From Posidonia oceanica (Eukaryota > Streptophyta > Magnoliopsida > Alismatales > Posidoniaceae), in assembly GCA_037176725.1 (NCBI GenBank), contig JAZBRS010000077.1:5456001-5520000 (forward strand): a stretch of DNA of 64,000 bases, read 5' to 3'. Under the pieces are notes generated by a model. That model saw nothing but the letters and a program-made list of their open reading frames with translations, had not been told where the DNA came from and did not search any database. Made by a program: the position numbers and the translations under genes. Each line of letters opens with the position of its first letter. Within the stretch, counting starts at the first letter, position 1. This document shows positions 44,690-56,422 of the stretch, in pieces.

Positions 44690-47174
44690 CCTAAGAGATG
44701 GACAGGGGACCTTGGCTGGGCCCTAGCTAGGAGGTGTATAGGGGATTGAGCCTGAGGAAGCACAGTGGGCAACGCAAAGGAGCGCTTTGGCCTGGCACGC
44801 AGTCAAATCATGTGAACTCCCGACTCGGAGTCGGCAAGAGTCGCAAGATAAAGATTGACAGGAAAGGGCTCAGAGATATCTGAGATGAGCTCAGAAGGAT
44901 CTACCATGGATGTGGTAGGCCCAAAAGGGAAAAGAGAGTGAATTCCCGAGGTTCGCACACCTCCCGGATAAGAGTGCTCCGGTAGAGGTTGGCAGACGAT
45001 GCTGGGATGAGGAGGAACGGATGAATGAGCAGATGCATGTGTGGGTGTAGGAGTGGATGCCTCGTGCATGTCGATCACAATCTTCCTGATTCGATCAAGT
45101 CCTGAATAGCATTCCGTGGGGTGACGCAATTGTCCGTCAAGTGCTTGACATTTCGATGGAAATTCCAAAAGAGGTTCGCCTTATACCAATGCGGCAAGGG
45201 GTTTGTGGGCGAGCGAACCTTTGGGAATCTCAGGAGCGACGCAACCTTTGGCAAGATGGCATTCAGGGGTTCCACCAGTGGGGCAAACTTTTGCCGTTCT
45301 GTGGGAGGCCGTCTCTACCTTGGGTATTGTCCTTGCTGAACCGGTGCGGCGGTATAGACTGGTCGAGCGGTGGTGGTGATCTGTGGTGTGGGGGGATTCC
45401 TAGGTACAAGAGCATACACCATCTGAGATGGGGCAGGCTAAGACGCCAGATGAACAAGTGCAGTAGGGGAATCAATGTATGCAACAGCGGTCTTCGGAGA
45501 ATCCTTCTTCTTGGGACGATTACTGTTGCTACCGCTGTTGTTGTTGGTGGTGCTGCTGTTGGCACTATTGTTGCTGGAAGCGGCCTACTTAGCGAACGCA
45601 GAGAGAGCAGGGAAGTTGCCACTCTGCAACGAACTCTCCACAAGCGCTCCAGCTCAGATTAGTGCTGCAAAAGTAGTGATAGGTTGGATGCTAAGCAGAG
45701 CCCCGAGAGACGGCTGCGCCTCCTTGATAACGATCTCAATAGACTCCTCATCAGAGGGTCTATCTCGAACTTGTGAAGTAAGGGCACACTAGCGGCCGAC
45801 GTACTCCTAGAACGGCTCACTAGGATTCTGCTTGGTTGCGACCAGGTCTGCATGCTTTGGGACCAGGTCGAGGTTGAAGGAATATTTTTCTAGGAATGCC
45901 TAACTGAGGTCATTCCAAGTCTTGATGGCTGACATATCAAGTGAGGTGAACCACTTGAGTGACGGCCCAATCAAGCTTTTCTGGAATAGGCAGACCAGCA
46001 ACCTCTCGTCAGCCTGGAGCTGAGCGAGATCACCGCAATACGCCTTCAGATGTGCTATGGGACAACCCCTACCATTATATTTATCAAAGTCTGGGATTTT
46101 GAACTTCGGTGGGAGTACCGCCTCTGGAAAGCAGCAAAGGTCCTAGAACTGGTAGGTTTGGTGTTCAGTACCTTGCACTAGTTGTAGTGCCTTCTCCAAG
46201 ACGTCCATCCTGTTATTGATGGGGTCTGGATTCGCTGCCGCAAGAGAGGGATCGGCAGGGGTAGTGAGCACATATGCCAAGCGGGTCGCACCTAAGTGCT
46301 CCTCCGGATCTACCATAGCGTCGCCTGGTGGAGCAACGGGATGGTCGGCGTATCCGTGCACTGGTATGGTGTATGATGGGATGTATGCAGGATTCTGGAT
46401 CTGATGTAGGGGAGGAGGATAAATGACATGCTGTGCAGTGGAAGGTGTAGTGTGCTGGAGCAACAGTTGCTGCATAGGCGAGGTGCCAGACAGCGAGCCA
46501 GTGGGGTACTGTGCTCCAACCAGCCCGAAGGACTGGCCACCAGGTGGTGGAGGTGCATGCAATGCTGTGTGTTGTGCTGTGGGAGGCGGAAATCGTGCCC
46601 CCATCGTCAAAACCGTGAGCAGCTGAGACAATGGTCTAGGCAGAGGTGTAGTGGCAAATGCATGATATGCAGGAACTGACCGTAGGGGAACCTCAGGAGC
46701 GGCAGGAATGAAGGGGGGACGAATCAATAGAGCCATGCCCTGCAGTCTCTAGGCGAGCTCCATCAGGTGCTGGTACTGTGCCTCAGGCATCTCGTCAGTG
46801 GGAACGCTGAAGTGCAGTGCCGGCGAGGGATGAGAAGCAAGTGGCATGGACAAAGACTGTCTAGAGGAAAGAGGTCCTACAGCAAGAGTCGCCGCAGCAG
46901 CAGAAGGGGCGTCAAAATTGACGTATCCCTAAGGAGGGGTTAGAGGCATCTCCGGAACGCGAGTGACGGTCACCAAGATAGACTCAGCGACCGGATCCAG
47001 AGGTGTGAGTGTCTACCAATGCCCTGGAGCGAATTGGGATACCAAAGGTGCCAGAGGAGGAAACCCTGGCGTCACAGGGGGCACAAAGGGAGCCAAAGGG
47101 GGAACCGAAGGGGCCGAAGTGGAAACTCCCTCCGTGGCAAGGGTAAGAAGAGGCTCACTAATGAACTAGGCCAT
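44690..47174 (-). pseudogene. gag: gag of element X
   Basis: The start ATG is at 47172-47174, but the third codon is TAG where Z has CAG. Segments in order: a Pro-rich N-terminus (46736-46400), the hinge with DPEEHLGAT and MDVLEKALQLVQ (46260-46170), the capsid-like core with DFDKYNGRGCPIAHLKAY, LKWFTSLDM and FLEKYSFNLDL (46100-45870), a Ser/Asn-rich linker (45590-45480), and the knuckle region near 45160, where the first Cys of C-x2-H-x4-H-x4-C is Trp. Ten or so stops are present. Two of them (47013-47015 and 46929-46931) are shared with Z. Confidence 0.85.
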
Positions 47175-48502
47175 TGCTGACCGAGAGCGCGTGAGAATAG
47201 GGCTGCTACGAGGGAAAAGAGGATGAGTCCTAGGAGGAGCTATCGGCGTAAAAGCGGATAGCTCAGAGGGGAATGGTCATGAACAAAAGTCGCAACAAGG
47301 GTGTCAGTAGGGGACAGTACTCAAGCTCCAGTAAGGGAACTCGCTTACCGATCTCTACTAGACACAAACACAAACGAACAAGGGTTAGAAACTGAATGAA
47401 AGATGCAAATGTGTTAAATTAGTGGCATGAATGACATGTATGCTTTCTAGCATGCTCTCTCTCACCAATCTAGTGTATCCTAGTAGGTAGCCTACTTCGG
47501 GTACTCACAGGTGTATGGGTCACCGACTCAGGTTAGAAAAAGTAGGTCCCCTGTCTAAATCCTGGCCAAAGCTCAGGTGATAACTGGGTGGTGTGTTGGT
47601 GGCCCTAACCCTGCCAAAGCATGGGTAGTACCCTCCACTAGCACCGACACGACCCCTAGACATGGGGGGACAGACCGACTGACTTGGGCCATGCCAAAGC
47701 AGTGGAACAAGTGGCCGGGACCGTCCTTCTCAGACTGATAGGTAGACTCAGATGAGAGGATGCATGCCCTATATGATGCTTCATGCAAATGATTAGAGTT
47801 TTTTATCTTGCGTGTTTTATTTACTCAAAGGGGATGTAGGTTTGTTGAGGTCTCTAGTTATTCCTAGAACTTCTTTTTTCTTGCCATTTTTAGTTAGCCA
47901 CAGGGAAAGCAATCAGTCTCTACTATCCTAGACATGGCATGTGCAAAAAAGGGGAAGAAAATCACCCAAACATGGCAAGCAAACAACACATGTCATTGCA
48001 AAAAGCATGTGCATGGCATGTGCAAGTGTTTGTGGGCATGATAGTGAAGGGGAAACACTCATCGTATCAAAAGACATATATACAAGGCATGTGCGTGTGT
48101 AGTGGCATAGCAAGTGTGCAAAACAAGCATTCATCACTCAAAAAGTATGTATTATTGCCAAGCAAGTATGTAGGCATGCATAACACGAGAAATAAAGCAA
48201 TGATGAGCCAGCAGATAAAGTAAGTAAGGACAGGTAAGCAGTAGAGCAAATAAAAGCAGATCAAAGAATAAAGCATGTAAACAGGCAAGAAAGTCAAAGC
48301 AGACAAGGCAGAGCAAATAACATAGCATGCCAAGGCAAAGCAGGCAAAGAAGTGCAAAACCCAAGCAAAGTTGCCACGATGCGACTCGCTAGGAATTGAC
48401 ACAGGGGAGCAAACAAACAGGCAAAGTGTGCAAAGGCACAAGGCAAGCAACGCTGCAAAAACAAGCGAGCGAGGAAGCCAAAACGAAAGCCAGAGTCTAG
48501 TA
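47175..48502 (-). other. Leader region of element X
   Basis: Homologous to 7290-8473 in Z. In the - strand sense a donor-like G/GTGAGAGAG (intron start 47465) and an acceptor-like TGTGTCTAG (intron end 47358) could delimit 108 nt shortly before gag. A/T-rich and CAAGCA-rich stretches occupy 47900-48500. No coding region is visible. Confidence 0.5.
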
Positions 48503-48520
48503 TCCCCAGTGGAGTCGCCA
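48503..48520 (-). other. Primer-binding site of element X
   Basis: The - strand reads TGGCGACTCCACTGGGGA, one base from the LTR edge at 48522. It is the consensus form among the three sites in this window. In Ogre elements this site is reported to pair with tRNA-Arg. Confidence 0.85.
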
Positions 48521-51500
48521 CTATAGTAATCCTGGTGTTCGGATCGTCCATGCACGCTGCCAAAGCTCGCGTGCACCAATCAGAATTAGGTTTACTATTA
48601 GCAGGTGCATCCGAGAAGGAAGACTTGACTCGAAAACACCAAAAAAAAAGGGAAAAAAGAGAAAGATAAGACAAATCAGAGTCGCCACTGTGTCTATTAA
48701 GTTGAGAGACAAGGAAAATCGGGGAAATGCAAGAATAAACACGTAAAACCAAGCAAAAGATGCAATGCAATGAAATGATATGCAATGAGATGCAAATGAT
48801 GTGACTCGTGCCTAGGATAAGGGCAATATGGTCATTACGGGCCATGAGAAAGGGCAAGAACTCCTGTTACATGCAGGGAAGGTGTTAAGCACCCCCAACA
48901 CGCCCGAGAATCAATCTTTCCGGGCTTACGCTCGCATACGTAGGAAAATGCATACTTTGGATGCTTAAATGCCATGAATGCCTAATTAGATGCTCAAATG
49001 TGTGCTCTAAATGATGAAATGCGTGCAAGGAATTAAACATGCAATCTAAGTGCTCAGCAGCGCTATCAGTGTTCCGAACAGGGTGCGCCTTGGTTCGTGA
49101 GAACTCCAAACAGTAAGCATCACTGCCCTAAATGCAAATGCAGGCGATAAAACAAAACAGCGATAAAAGCCATGCAATACGAGGTGACATGCAAAGGAAA
49201 GCAGAAACAAGTGCGGGAAACGATGCAAATTTAAGAGAAAATGATGCAAATGCAAGCAAAACAGATGTGGGCGTGCAAAATGATGCAAATGCAAGCAAAA
49301 ACAGATGCAGGCACGCAAAACAATGCAAATGCAAGCAAAAAAGGATGTGGGCACGTAAAACAATGCAAATGCAAGCAAAATAGATGTGGGCGCGTAAAAC
49401 AATGCAAATGCAAGCAAAAATGGATGCGGGCACGCAAAACAATGCAAATGCAAGCAAAACATATGCAGGCACGCAAAATGATGCAAATGGTGCTGTGTTG
49501 TGCTTCAGATGGACTTATCTTGAGAATCTGAGGCCTGATCTGAGATAACTTTGGTTTGAATGGAAGATCATTGAACCAGGAAGATCTGGACAGTTAGATC
49601 GTGAAAATCCAACGGTCTGATCAAAAGTTATTCAGGTTTCAAGTCAGAAGATTCAAGGGCCAGAAAAGGTAGGGGTCAAAGTATAAATAGTCCCTAAGGA
49701 TGTGCAGAACAGGGTGTATGCGTGCAAGAGTAATGAAAATGCTTGAATGAATGTAGGAGTGCAATGACTGATGATATGGGAATGCAAATGCATGCAAAAA
49801 TACAATGCAGGGAACTAAGTGTAATTTTGGAAAACTATAGGTTCTTGTATGCAAAATGTCCCTAATTATGTGTAAAACAGGTCCAATGCATGCATGGATG
49901 CTAATGCAACAATGCATGAATGAATGCAAGGTTAATTAGGAGATATACATGCAAAAATGCGAGAAAAGGACCTAAATGCAGTTTTTAAAACATGCAGGGT
50001 TTAAATGCAAAGCCAAGAAAGCAAGCAAACATGTAAAAACTAAAAACAAGGAGTGACATGCAATTATTATGTTTTTTTGGGTTTTTTTATGCAATGCAAT
50101 AAGGTTTTAAATGCAGATTAAATGAGTTTTAAACCACTGAAGGATTGATATGCAAATAAACATGTTTTTTGGATTTTTTAGTAATGCAATATAGTTTTAA
50201 AATAGAAATTAAATGAAATCTATAACTGAAATGGACTGATGTGCAAATGCAACAAAAGACAGGGTCTAAAATGCAATATAATAAGGTAAAGATGATGTTT
50301 AAATGATTTCAATCAACTACAGAAGGACTAAGATGCAAATATAATAACTTGGAGGGCTTTTATGCAATGCAATATGATAAAGCTGTAAATTAAATGACTT
50401 TTCAATTGATCAGAGGACTGATATGTAATTTTTGTGAAATCATGGACTAAAATGCAATGTAATATGATAAAAACAGACATTAAATGAGATGATGAATGAA
50501 CAGAGGACTTGAATGCAAGTAAAGTAAATAATAGGACTGAACTGCAATGTAATAAGCTAAAAAAAAGAAATTAAATGACTTGATAAATGAACAGAGGACT
50601 GAGATGTAAATAAAATAAATTTCAAAAGTTAAAAGCAATGTAATAAGATAAAAAGAGAAATTAAATGACTTTAACAACTGCAGGACTTAAATGTAAAGAA
50701 AATAAGTTACTGGACTAAAACTAAATAATGCTAAAAGATTTTGAACTGCAGTAGGACTGAAGTGTAATAAAAAGAAACAACAGGAATTAAAAGCAATGCA
50801 ATATAGTTTTATTTAGGAATTAAATGAAACTTAAACTACAACTGGACCTGAAAGTAAATAAACTAAGTTGCTGTAAAAAAATTCAATGCATCAACTGAAA
50901 ATAAAATTAAAATTATATAATAGCACAGTTCTACAGTAAACACGAGCAGCAACGAGCTCGCTGGGGAAGATGGGGGCATTGGTGGCACACGGAGGGTCAG
51001 TGGCAGTGCCCAGAGGCTGGAGGGGACCTCCCCGGAGCTCGGGGAGTGGTCGGCGATGCATGACGACTGCCGAAGTGGCCTAGCGATGCGGGCGGAGGTC
51101 TGCAGAGCTTGCAGAGGGTAGTCCGGCTGCTGGAGGCGACGACGGAGCTCGGTGGCGCAGCGGTTGGACTGCGGGAGCTCTGGCGACGATCGGCAGTAGC
51201 GGAGCGAGCCGGAGCACGGCGGTGCAGCAGGAGCTCGCCGGGGAAGAAGACTATAGCGGCAGAGCTGATCCAGTGCTACAAGGCCCTAATCTAAATTCTA
51301 AAGGCCTAGGGAGCATCAAAAGGCTAAAATTAAGCTAGATGGAGGGTTGTTTACCAGTTTGCACGGCTGGAATGCTCCCTCAACCTCAGTAGGTCGTGCT
51401 GCTACTGGCGGAGGTGGTGGTGCTGCTGCGGATGCCCTCAACGGTGCGCGAAGCTTGGGATGAACTACTAGAGGTGATCCGGAGCTCAGGGGCCGAATAG

Positions 51501-52119
51501 GAGTGAGTTTGGTGGCTTACAGGTGGAGATGGATTTTTTGGGTGGTGCTCTGAGGTGCCGAGGTTGCTGGGATGGTCTGTCGCTCTTCGGGCTGAAGGGA
51601 CACCTCTGGTGGCTTGGTAGGACTTCTGTGAAGGTGTAGGAAGGGTCGAATTGGGGTGGAGGCTATTCTGCTGTGAGGTGGAGAAGTTGGAGGTTTTCAG
51701 GCAGATATTGGGTGTAGGTGTTTGTAGTTGATTCTGGGAGATGCTGGCTGTGTTGGGTTGGGTGGAGGGATGGCTTGGGAAGGTGGATGATCGGGGAGTG
51801 GGAAGGAAGAGTTGGAGGGGCAGTTGCTGGCTGTATGGTGAGAATTGGGAAGGAGATGGCAGGTCTGTGCGTGCGTGAAGGCTGTGGGTGTTTGGGGTGG
51901 TTTCTGGGTGTGTTTGCTGGGTGGTGAAGTGGGAAGTGGAGTGTGGGTGCTGTGGCGCATTTGGGGAGTGAAATGCAAATGATTGGGGAGCTAGAGGTGG
52001 AGTTGTAGAGGTTGGAAGGAATTTGGGAATTCTAGAAGAAGGAGAAGGAAGGGAAGCTAGATTCTCTCGCTCTCTCAATTGCACAAAAAAATCAGTGGAA
52101 AGAGAAGGAGGAGGTGCTG

Positions 52120-52127
52120 GTTTTATC
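52120..52127 (-). promoter_or_regulatory. Candidate TATA element of the X 5' LTR
   Basis: GATAAAAC on the - strand, matching 31756-31763 and 12086-12093. In this LTR it would drive transcription of X towards gag, giving an R-U5 leader of about 3.5 kb before the primer-binding site. Confidence 0.37.
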
Positions 52128-53473
52128 TGGAGGGGGGCACATGAGTGGGGAATTCAAATGTGGGTGGTGGCAATGACTAGAAGGAGCAGGCTATGAGGGG
52201 AAGCTTCGCCGACGAGACGCGCGACAAGTTGGGTAGTAACCGTCGTAGAGGGGTGTTAGCGAAGGATGGGTAGGCTTGTGAGAGGCTGTGAGTGCAGGGT
52301 GGCAAGCGAGGGTGATGCTGACGGTGGGGGGAAGTTTGAATCTCGAGGGAAAAGCCACTAGCTGAGGAGGAGAAGCTTGTGTGGAGGTCGTGGGCCGCAA
52401 GAAGGAGAAGGAGAAGGTCGCGGGAGGAGCAAAGAAAGAAAGGAAAAAAGCGAGGAGGAAGGCTAGGCTAGGCTGGAAGTCAAAGGAAAAAAGAAGAAGA
52501 AAAGAAAGGAAAAGGGGGAAGGCTGTGGTAGTGGGCTAGGCCGGAAATGGAGAGGAGGAAAAGAAAAGAAATGGAAAAGAAGAAAGAAAAGAAGAGAAAG
52601 GAAAAGAAGAAGAAAAAGAAAGAGAAAAAAAGAAAGAAAAAGGGGGGTTTGGTTTTGGTTTTAAAGTGATTGTTTTTTTTTTAGGTTGGGTTTTTTAATT
52701 AGAGTTTAGAAGATTGTTTTTTAAATTTTTTAATTACGGTTTAAAGGGGTTTTAGTGATTATTGTTTTTTTTAGTTAAGTTTTTTAATTGTTTTGATTGG
52801 ATTTTTAATGGTTTTTCCTATGCTTTATTGAATTGTTTTTTTCTTCTAGGTCTTTCCTTTTTATTTCCTAGGTTTTCTTAATTGTTTTCTAGGTTTTCTT
52901 CTCTTTTCCCTTTTAATTGTTGTTTATGTTTTCTTGATTGTTCTTTAAGTTTGTTTTAAGTTTTTCCTTAATTGTTTCTTAAGTTTGTTAATTGCTTTTT
53001 AAGTTTTTCCTTAATTGTTTTAATTGTTTTTTAAGGTTTTGTTTTAGTTGTTTTTTCTCATGTTTTCTTAATTGTTTTTTTTTAAGTCTTCCTTGATTGT
53101 TTTTTAAGTTTTCTTCTTTAATTATTTTTTAGGGTTTGTCTTGGTTTTTTTTTTTTAAAGTTTTCTTGTTTTAATTGTTTTTTAGGGTTTTCTAAAGTGT
53201 TTTTGTTTTTAGTTTTCTTTTTAATTGTTTCCTAAGCTTTTTAAATGTTTTTCCTAGGATTGTTTTCTAGGTTTTTAATTGTTTTTCCCTAGGATTTAGA
53301 AGGTGATTTTTTTAAGGGTTTTAAAAGGAGGGTTTTCCAAGGTTTTTGGAAGGGTTTTTTCTAGGGTTTTTGGTGAGTGTTCCTAGGGTTTTTTGAAGTG
53401 TTTACCTAGGATTTTTGTTTTGATTGAGGTGTAGATTTTTAGGGCTTTTGATGAGTGGGTTTTTGGTTTTTGG

Positions 53474-53515
53474 TTTAGGGTTTAGGGTTTAGGGTTTAGG
53501 GTTTAGGGTTTAGGG
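53474..53515. repeat. Plant telomere-type repeat in the X 5' LTR (6 units)
   Basis: Six perfect TTTAGGG units in a row, with a second block of about three near 53540-53562. The paired LTR has only three, so the array has expanded or contracted by slippage after insertion. Confidence 0.88.
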
Positions 53516-53680
53516 TTTTGGAATGATTTAGGGTTTTGAGGGTTTAGGGTTTAGGGTTTAGGTTTTTCTAGGGTGTTGATGTGGTGTTTGGTTTAGAGAA
53601 TGGGTGTGAAATGGATTTAGGGTTTTGAAGCCACTAGAGAGAGATCCACTAATTCAGCCTATCAAACTGGGATGTCTACA

Positions 53681-53685
53681 CCTGG
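53681..53685. other. Right target-site duplication of element X
   Basis: CCTGG, next to the LTR end at 53680, pairing with CCTAG at 28137-28141. The following sequence resumes the 3' region of Y. Confidence 0.72.
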
Positions 53686-53842
53686 CTGGAACAAATATGC
53701 ATTGTGTAGGGCATGCAACATGAACAAATTGTGTGAAACGTCTTTGTATTGATTGAATCTCTGGTTACACGCCTATGCTTGGCAAAAAGAAATTACAGCA
53801 TGCTTCAAAAAAATTGAATAAGCAAGCAACCGCTCGGATGCT

Positions 53843-55045
53843 TCAGCTGGTTCGAGCCTTCTTCACTTTCCTGGAATCAGGGAACAGAGGGGTGCCAGGC
53901 AGGATCTCGTTGATAGCCTAGAGTCCCTACACCTCAGTTACATATTCAGGAGTGCATCCTGAGCCTTTTATTGCTACTATGTCTGTTGACTTTACGCTGT
54001 GCTGCATCAAGACTGCTAGCTCTGCTGTAGCTACTATTGAGTTGAAGGGATAGGGTTGCAGGAGGTGGGGCGCTGTGCTGTCAACAAAGGCACCTTACCG
54101 GAAGACAAACTGCCGCATGACCTGGATAGGGTGGTATTCCATACCTCCGGTGAATCCTGACAGCACCACGAGTCGCATGTCGCAGGCACCAAAGAAGACG
54201 ATGAATGGCTCAGCTGCGGATGGGATGTTACGCCAAGTTACCGCATTGTTCGTTAGCTCAGACAGCTTCTCATACTCTTCTGGGACGCTCTTGATGGTCC
54301 TTGCATGGCCGCTGCTATAATATGTCTCGATGGCATGCCTTTGAGGGCGCAGGATGTCCATCTCTAGGTGTGCGGTTAACCAGATCTGCATGAGTACTCC
54401 ACAACCGTAGAAGTGGCAGTAGTGGTGCGAGATGTGGTCCAGTGCACGGTAGGTCTCTGCTAGGACAACTGGTGCTAGGTCAAGTTGCTGGGTTGTCACG
54501 GTGAGTGTGATCTCAGCGACCTCCATTGCGACTGTCATCCGGCCATGGCTAAAGATTAGCTCGCCGAGGAAGTGGGTGACAAAGCTCCGAAGCCACAGCT
54601 CATCTCCCAGCTTGGCATGCTTGTTTGCAGCTTCGTCGAAATATGCTAGGCGAAGCATAGGCGCAGGCCCACTGTTGCAGACTAATCTTTGCTAGCATTC
54701 TACCGTGGTGAGCCCAATTAGCTTGCTCAGAGCTACTGCATAGCCATCACGCCTCATGAACACAATCGGTCCCATGATTTTGGAAAAGCCGCAGATCAGG
54801 CGCGTTTCTTCCAGCGTGGGCGTTAGCTCTATTCTCCCGAAGCAAAAGACATGATATGCTGGTTTCCAAAATCTTGCTGCAGCGTAGAGGAGATGCCGAC
54901 TTACTTCGACATCAGCTGCTTTCAGAAGCTTGGATGGAATGCCCCATGTGCGCAACTTCTCTCGGTCAGCTTCAGTGAGCTTGCCAATCCACTCGCGCAA
55001 GGTCTCAAAGCAATGCATGGGGGTTACTAGAGTAGGATAACCCAT
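53843..55045 (-). pseudogene. DUF7745-like extra ORF of element Y
   Basis: A 401-codon frame from ATG 55045 (MGYPTLVTPMHCFETLREW) to TGA 53843, in one phase throughout. It is interrupted by TAG near 54690, TAA at 54095-54097 and TAG near 53920, all at places where a C-to-T change of a Gln codon explains them. Conserved parts: LREWIGKLTEADREKLRTWG, FWKPAYHVFCFGRIELTPTLEE, FLGELIFSHGRMTVAME, PVVLAETYRALD, GVLMQIWLTAHLE. No catalytic motif is evident. The frame is better kept than pol in the same element. I infer a DUF7745 or plant mobile-like protein from motif memory; its role in the element is unknown. Confidence 0.72.
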
Positions 55046-56422
55046 TGCGCTGAGGGTGCAGGCAACTGGCGCAGGGCTTCAGGTACCTATAACACAGTTT
55101 ACCAGATCAGATACAAGCATGTAACCACTGGCTGATAAAGAGGCAGATTTCAAAGCTAGCAAAGCAGTTTAGCATGTTCAACAGTTAGCATTCAGAACGC
55201 AGGCATTAAGCATATTCAAACAAAGGCAGTTCTGCTTGTACAGGGGAATGGCTGGTCGGTGCTCTAGACCAGTGCAGCTCAAAAGAGGTCGACGCGTGCT
55301 TGATAGAAGTACTGTCTCAGTGCCGAACTTAGCCTTGCATGGTGGGATGATAAAAGAAGGGGAACGATTGATGCTGCGCATGCATGCATGGTTTATGATT
55401 GATATGCGGGGGTATATGCAGGAATTACGATCAATGTGCTGTAGATATATGCATGATTTTTGGTATGCTGTAGATATATGCATGATTTTTGGTATGCTGT
55501 AGTCCTCACCATATGGAGTGCTTTAGCGCCTGCTACAGAGGAAGAGAGGGGTCCTTGACTCACTGGACTCTACTCAAACTCCTAACTTGCAAGTGGCGCT
55601 TTGGGAAAGGTATTTACAATGTAGGGGTGGTGGTGCGGTGAAGATAGGCTCCATGCAAAGCTATCAAGGACCTACACCTACGCTTTTCATTTTTTGCTCT
55701 TTTTACTCCCTCATAGGCATGCAGGTTTTCCCTATCCCTAACTTGGAGGTAATTGGCACCTGGCTTGAAGCTGGGGAGCTGCTTGCTGGACAGGGGTGGC
55801 TAGACCCTACGCGATTTGTAGGTTTGCCAAGTGCGAACTTCAACTCCTCTTCAAGGTAAACTGGAGGGACGAGGTTACGCTGCATGCCTTTATCTCTAGA
55901 GCCTACTTCTGCCTTCGCCTTCTTTTTGCTCTTTTCTTTTATGCCCATGCTTAGACATATGTTTTTTTGCTCATACTCTTGCTCACACCCTAGCATTTTA
56001 TCTCCCTCGGGAGGTGCAAGTCCTAGGGGGTTTGGATATTTCGCCTTTTCTCACTAAGTGGTGGCTCCCTCACTAGCTAAGGCATCTAAGTTGTGTCAAG
56101 TGAGGCAGCGTAGACTCCTTCCAGAGCAGGCAAGCACGTCCGTTTTCATCATCGGGCCGAATGCAATGCAAGATGATTTGATTTTTTTTTTTTTTGCTTT
56201 TTTGCTTTACTTTTCTTTTTGCTTCTTTTGCTTTGCTTTTTTTTTTTGCTTTTTTTTTTTGAATGAGATATGCTTGAAGAGAAAGAGATGCATGGGGATG
56301 TACAAATACGGCAGGTGTGAATGCAAGAAGCAGAACAAGAAGGGATGCATGAGAATGTGTAGAAGGTGGAGATGCAAAGGGGGCAAGACAGGGATTGACA
56401 GATTTGCAAGGCGAGGGCCGAA
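55046..56422 (-). other. Spacer between integrase and extra ORF in element Y
   Basis: No coding region. It is homologous to 36800-38280 in X and includes a T-rich tract with GC interruptions (56180-56262). At 55441-55498 a 29-bp unit containing GTAGATATATGCATG is duplicated head to tail. Confidence 0.55.

Larger units (their letters stand above)
28142..53680 (-). mobile_element. Element X: complete but decayed Tat/Ogre-type retrotransposon (25.5 kb)
   Basis: X has both LTRs (48522-53680 as 5', 28142-33320 as 3'), a primer-binding site, leader, gag, protease, RT, RNase H, second RNase H-like domain, integrase, an extra DUF7745-like ORF, hairpin arrays and a polypurine tract, all in - strand sense, and is bounded by CCTAG/CCTGG. 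At 25.5 kb it is in the size range known for Ogre-type elements. It sits inside element Y. Many nonsense codons and indels rule out self-sufficient transposition today. In one aligned stretch of about 225 bases the two LTRs differ at 15 positions, 14 of them transitions. Confidence 0.9.
48522..53680 (-). repeat. 5' LTR of element X (5159 bp)
   Basis: The + strand edges are TATAGTAATC (TGTAG with one G-to-A change) and GGGATGTCTACA. Layout and sequence match the 3' LTR, including the 40-bp array (49245-49485), TATA-like word (52120-52127), purine block (52400-52650), T-rich array (52650-53310) and telomere-type repeats (53474-53515). In the last feature it has six units instead of three, showing change since insertion. 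Confidence 0.92.
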
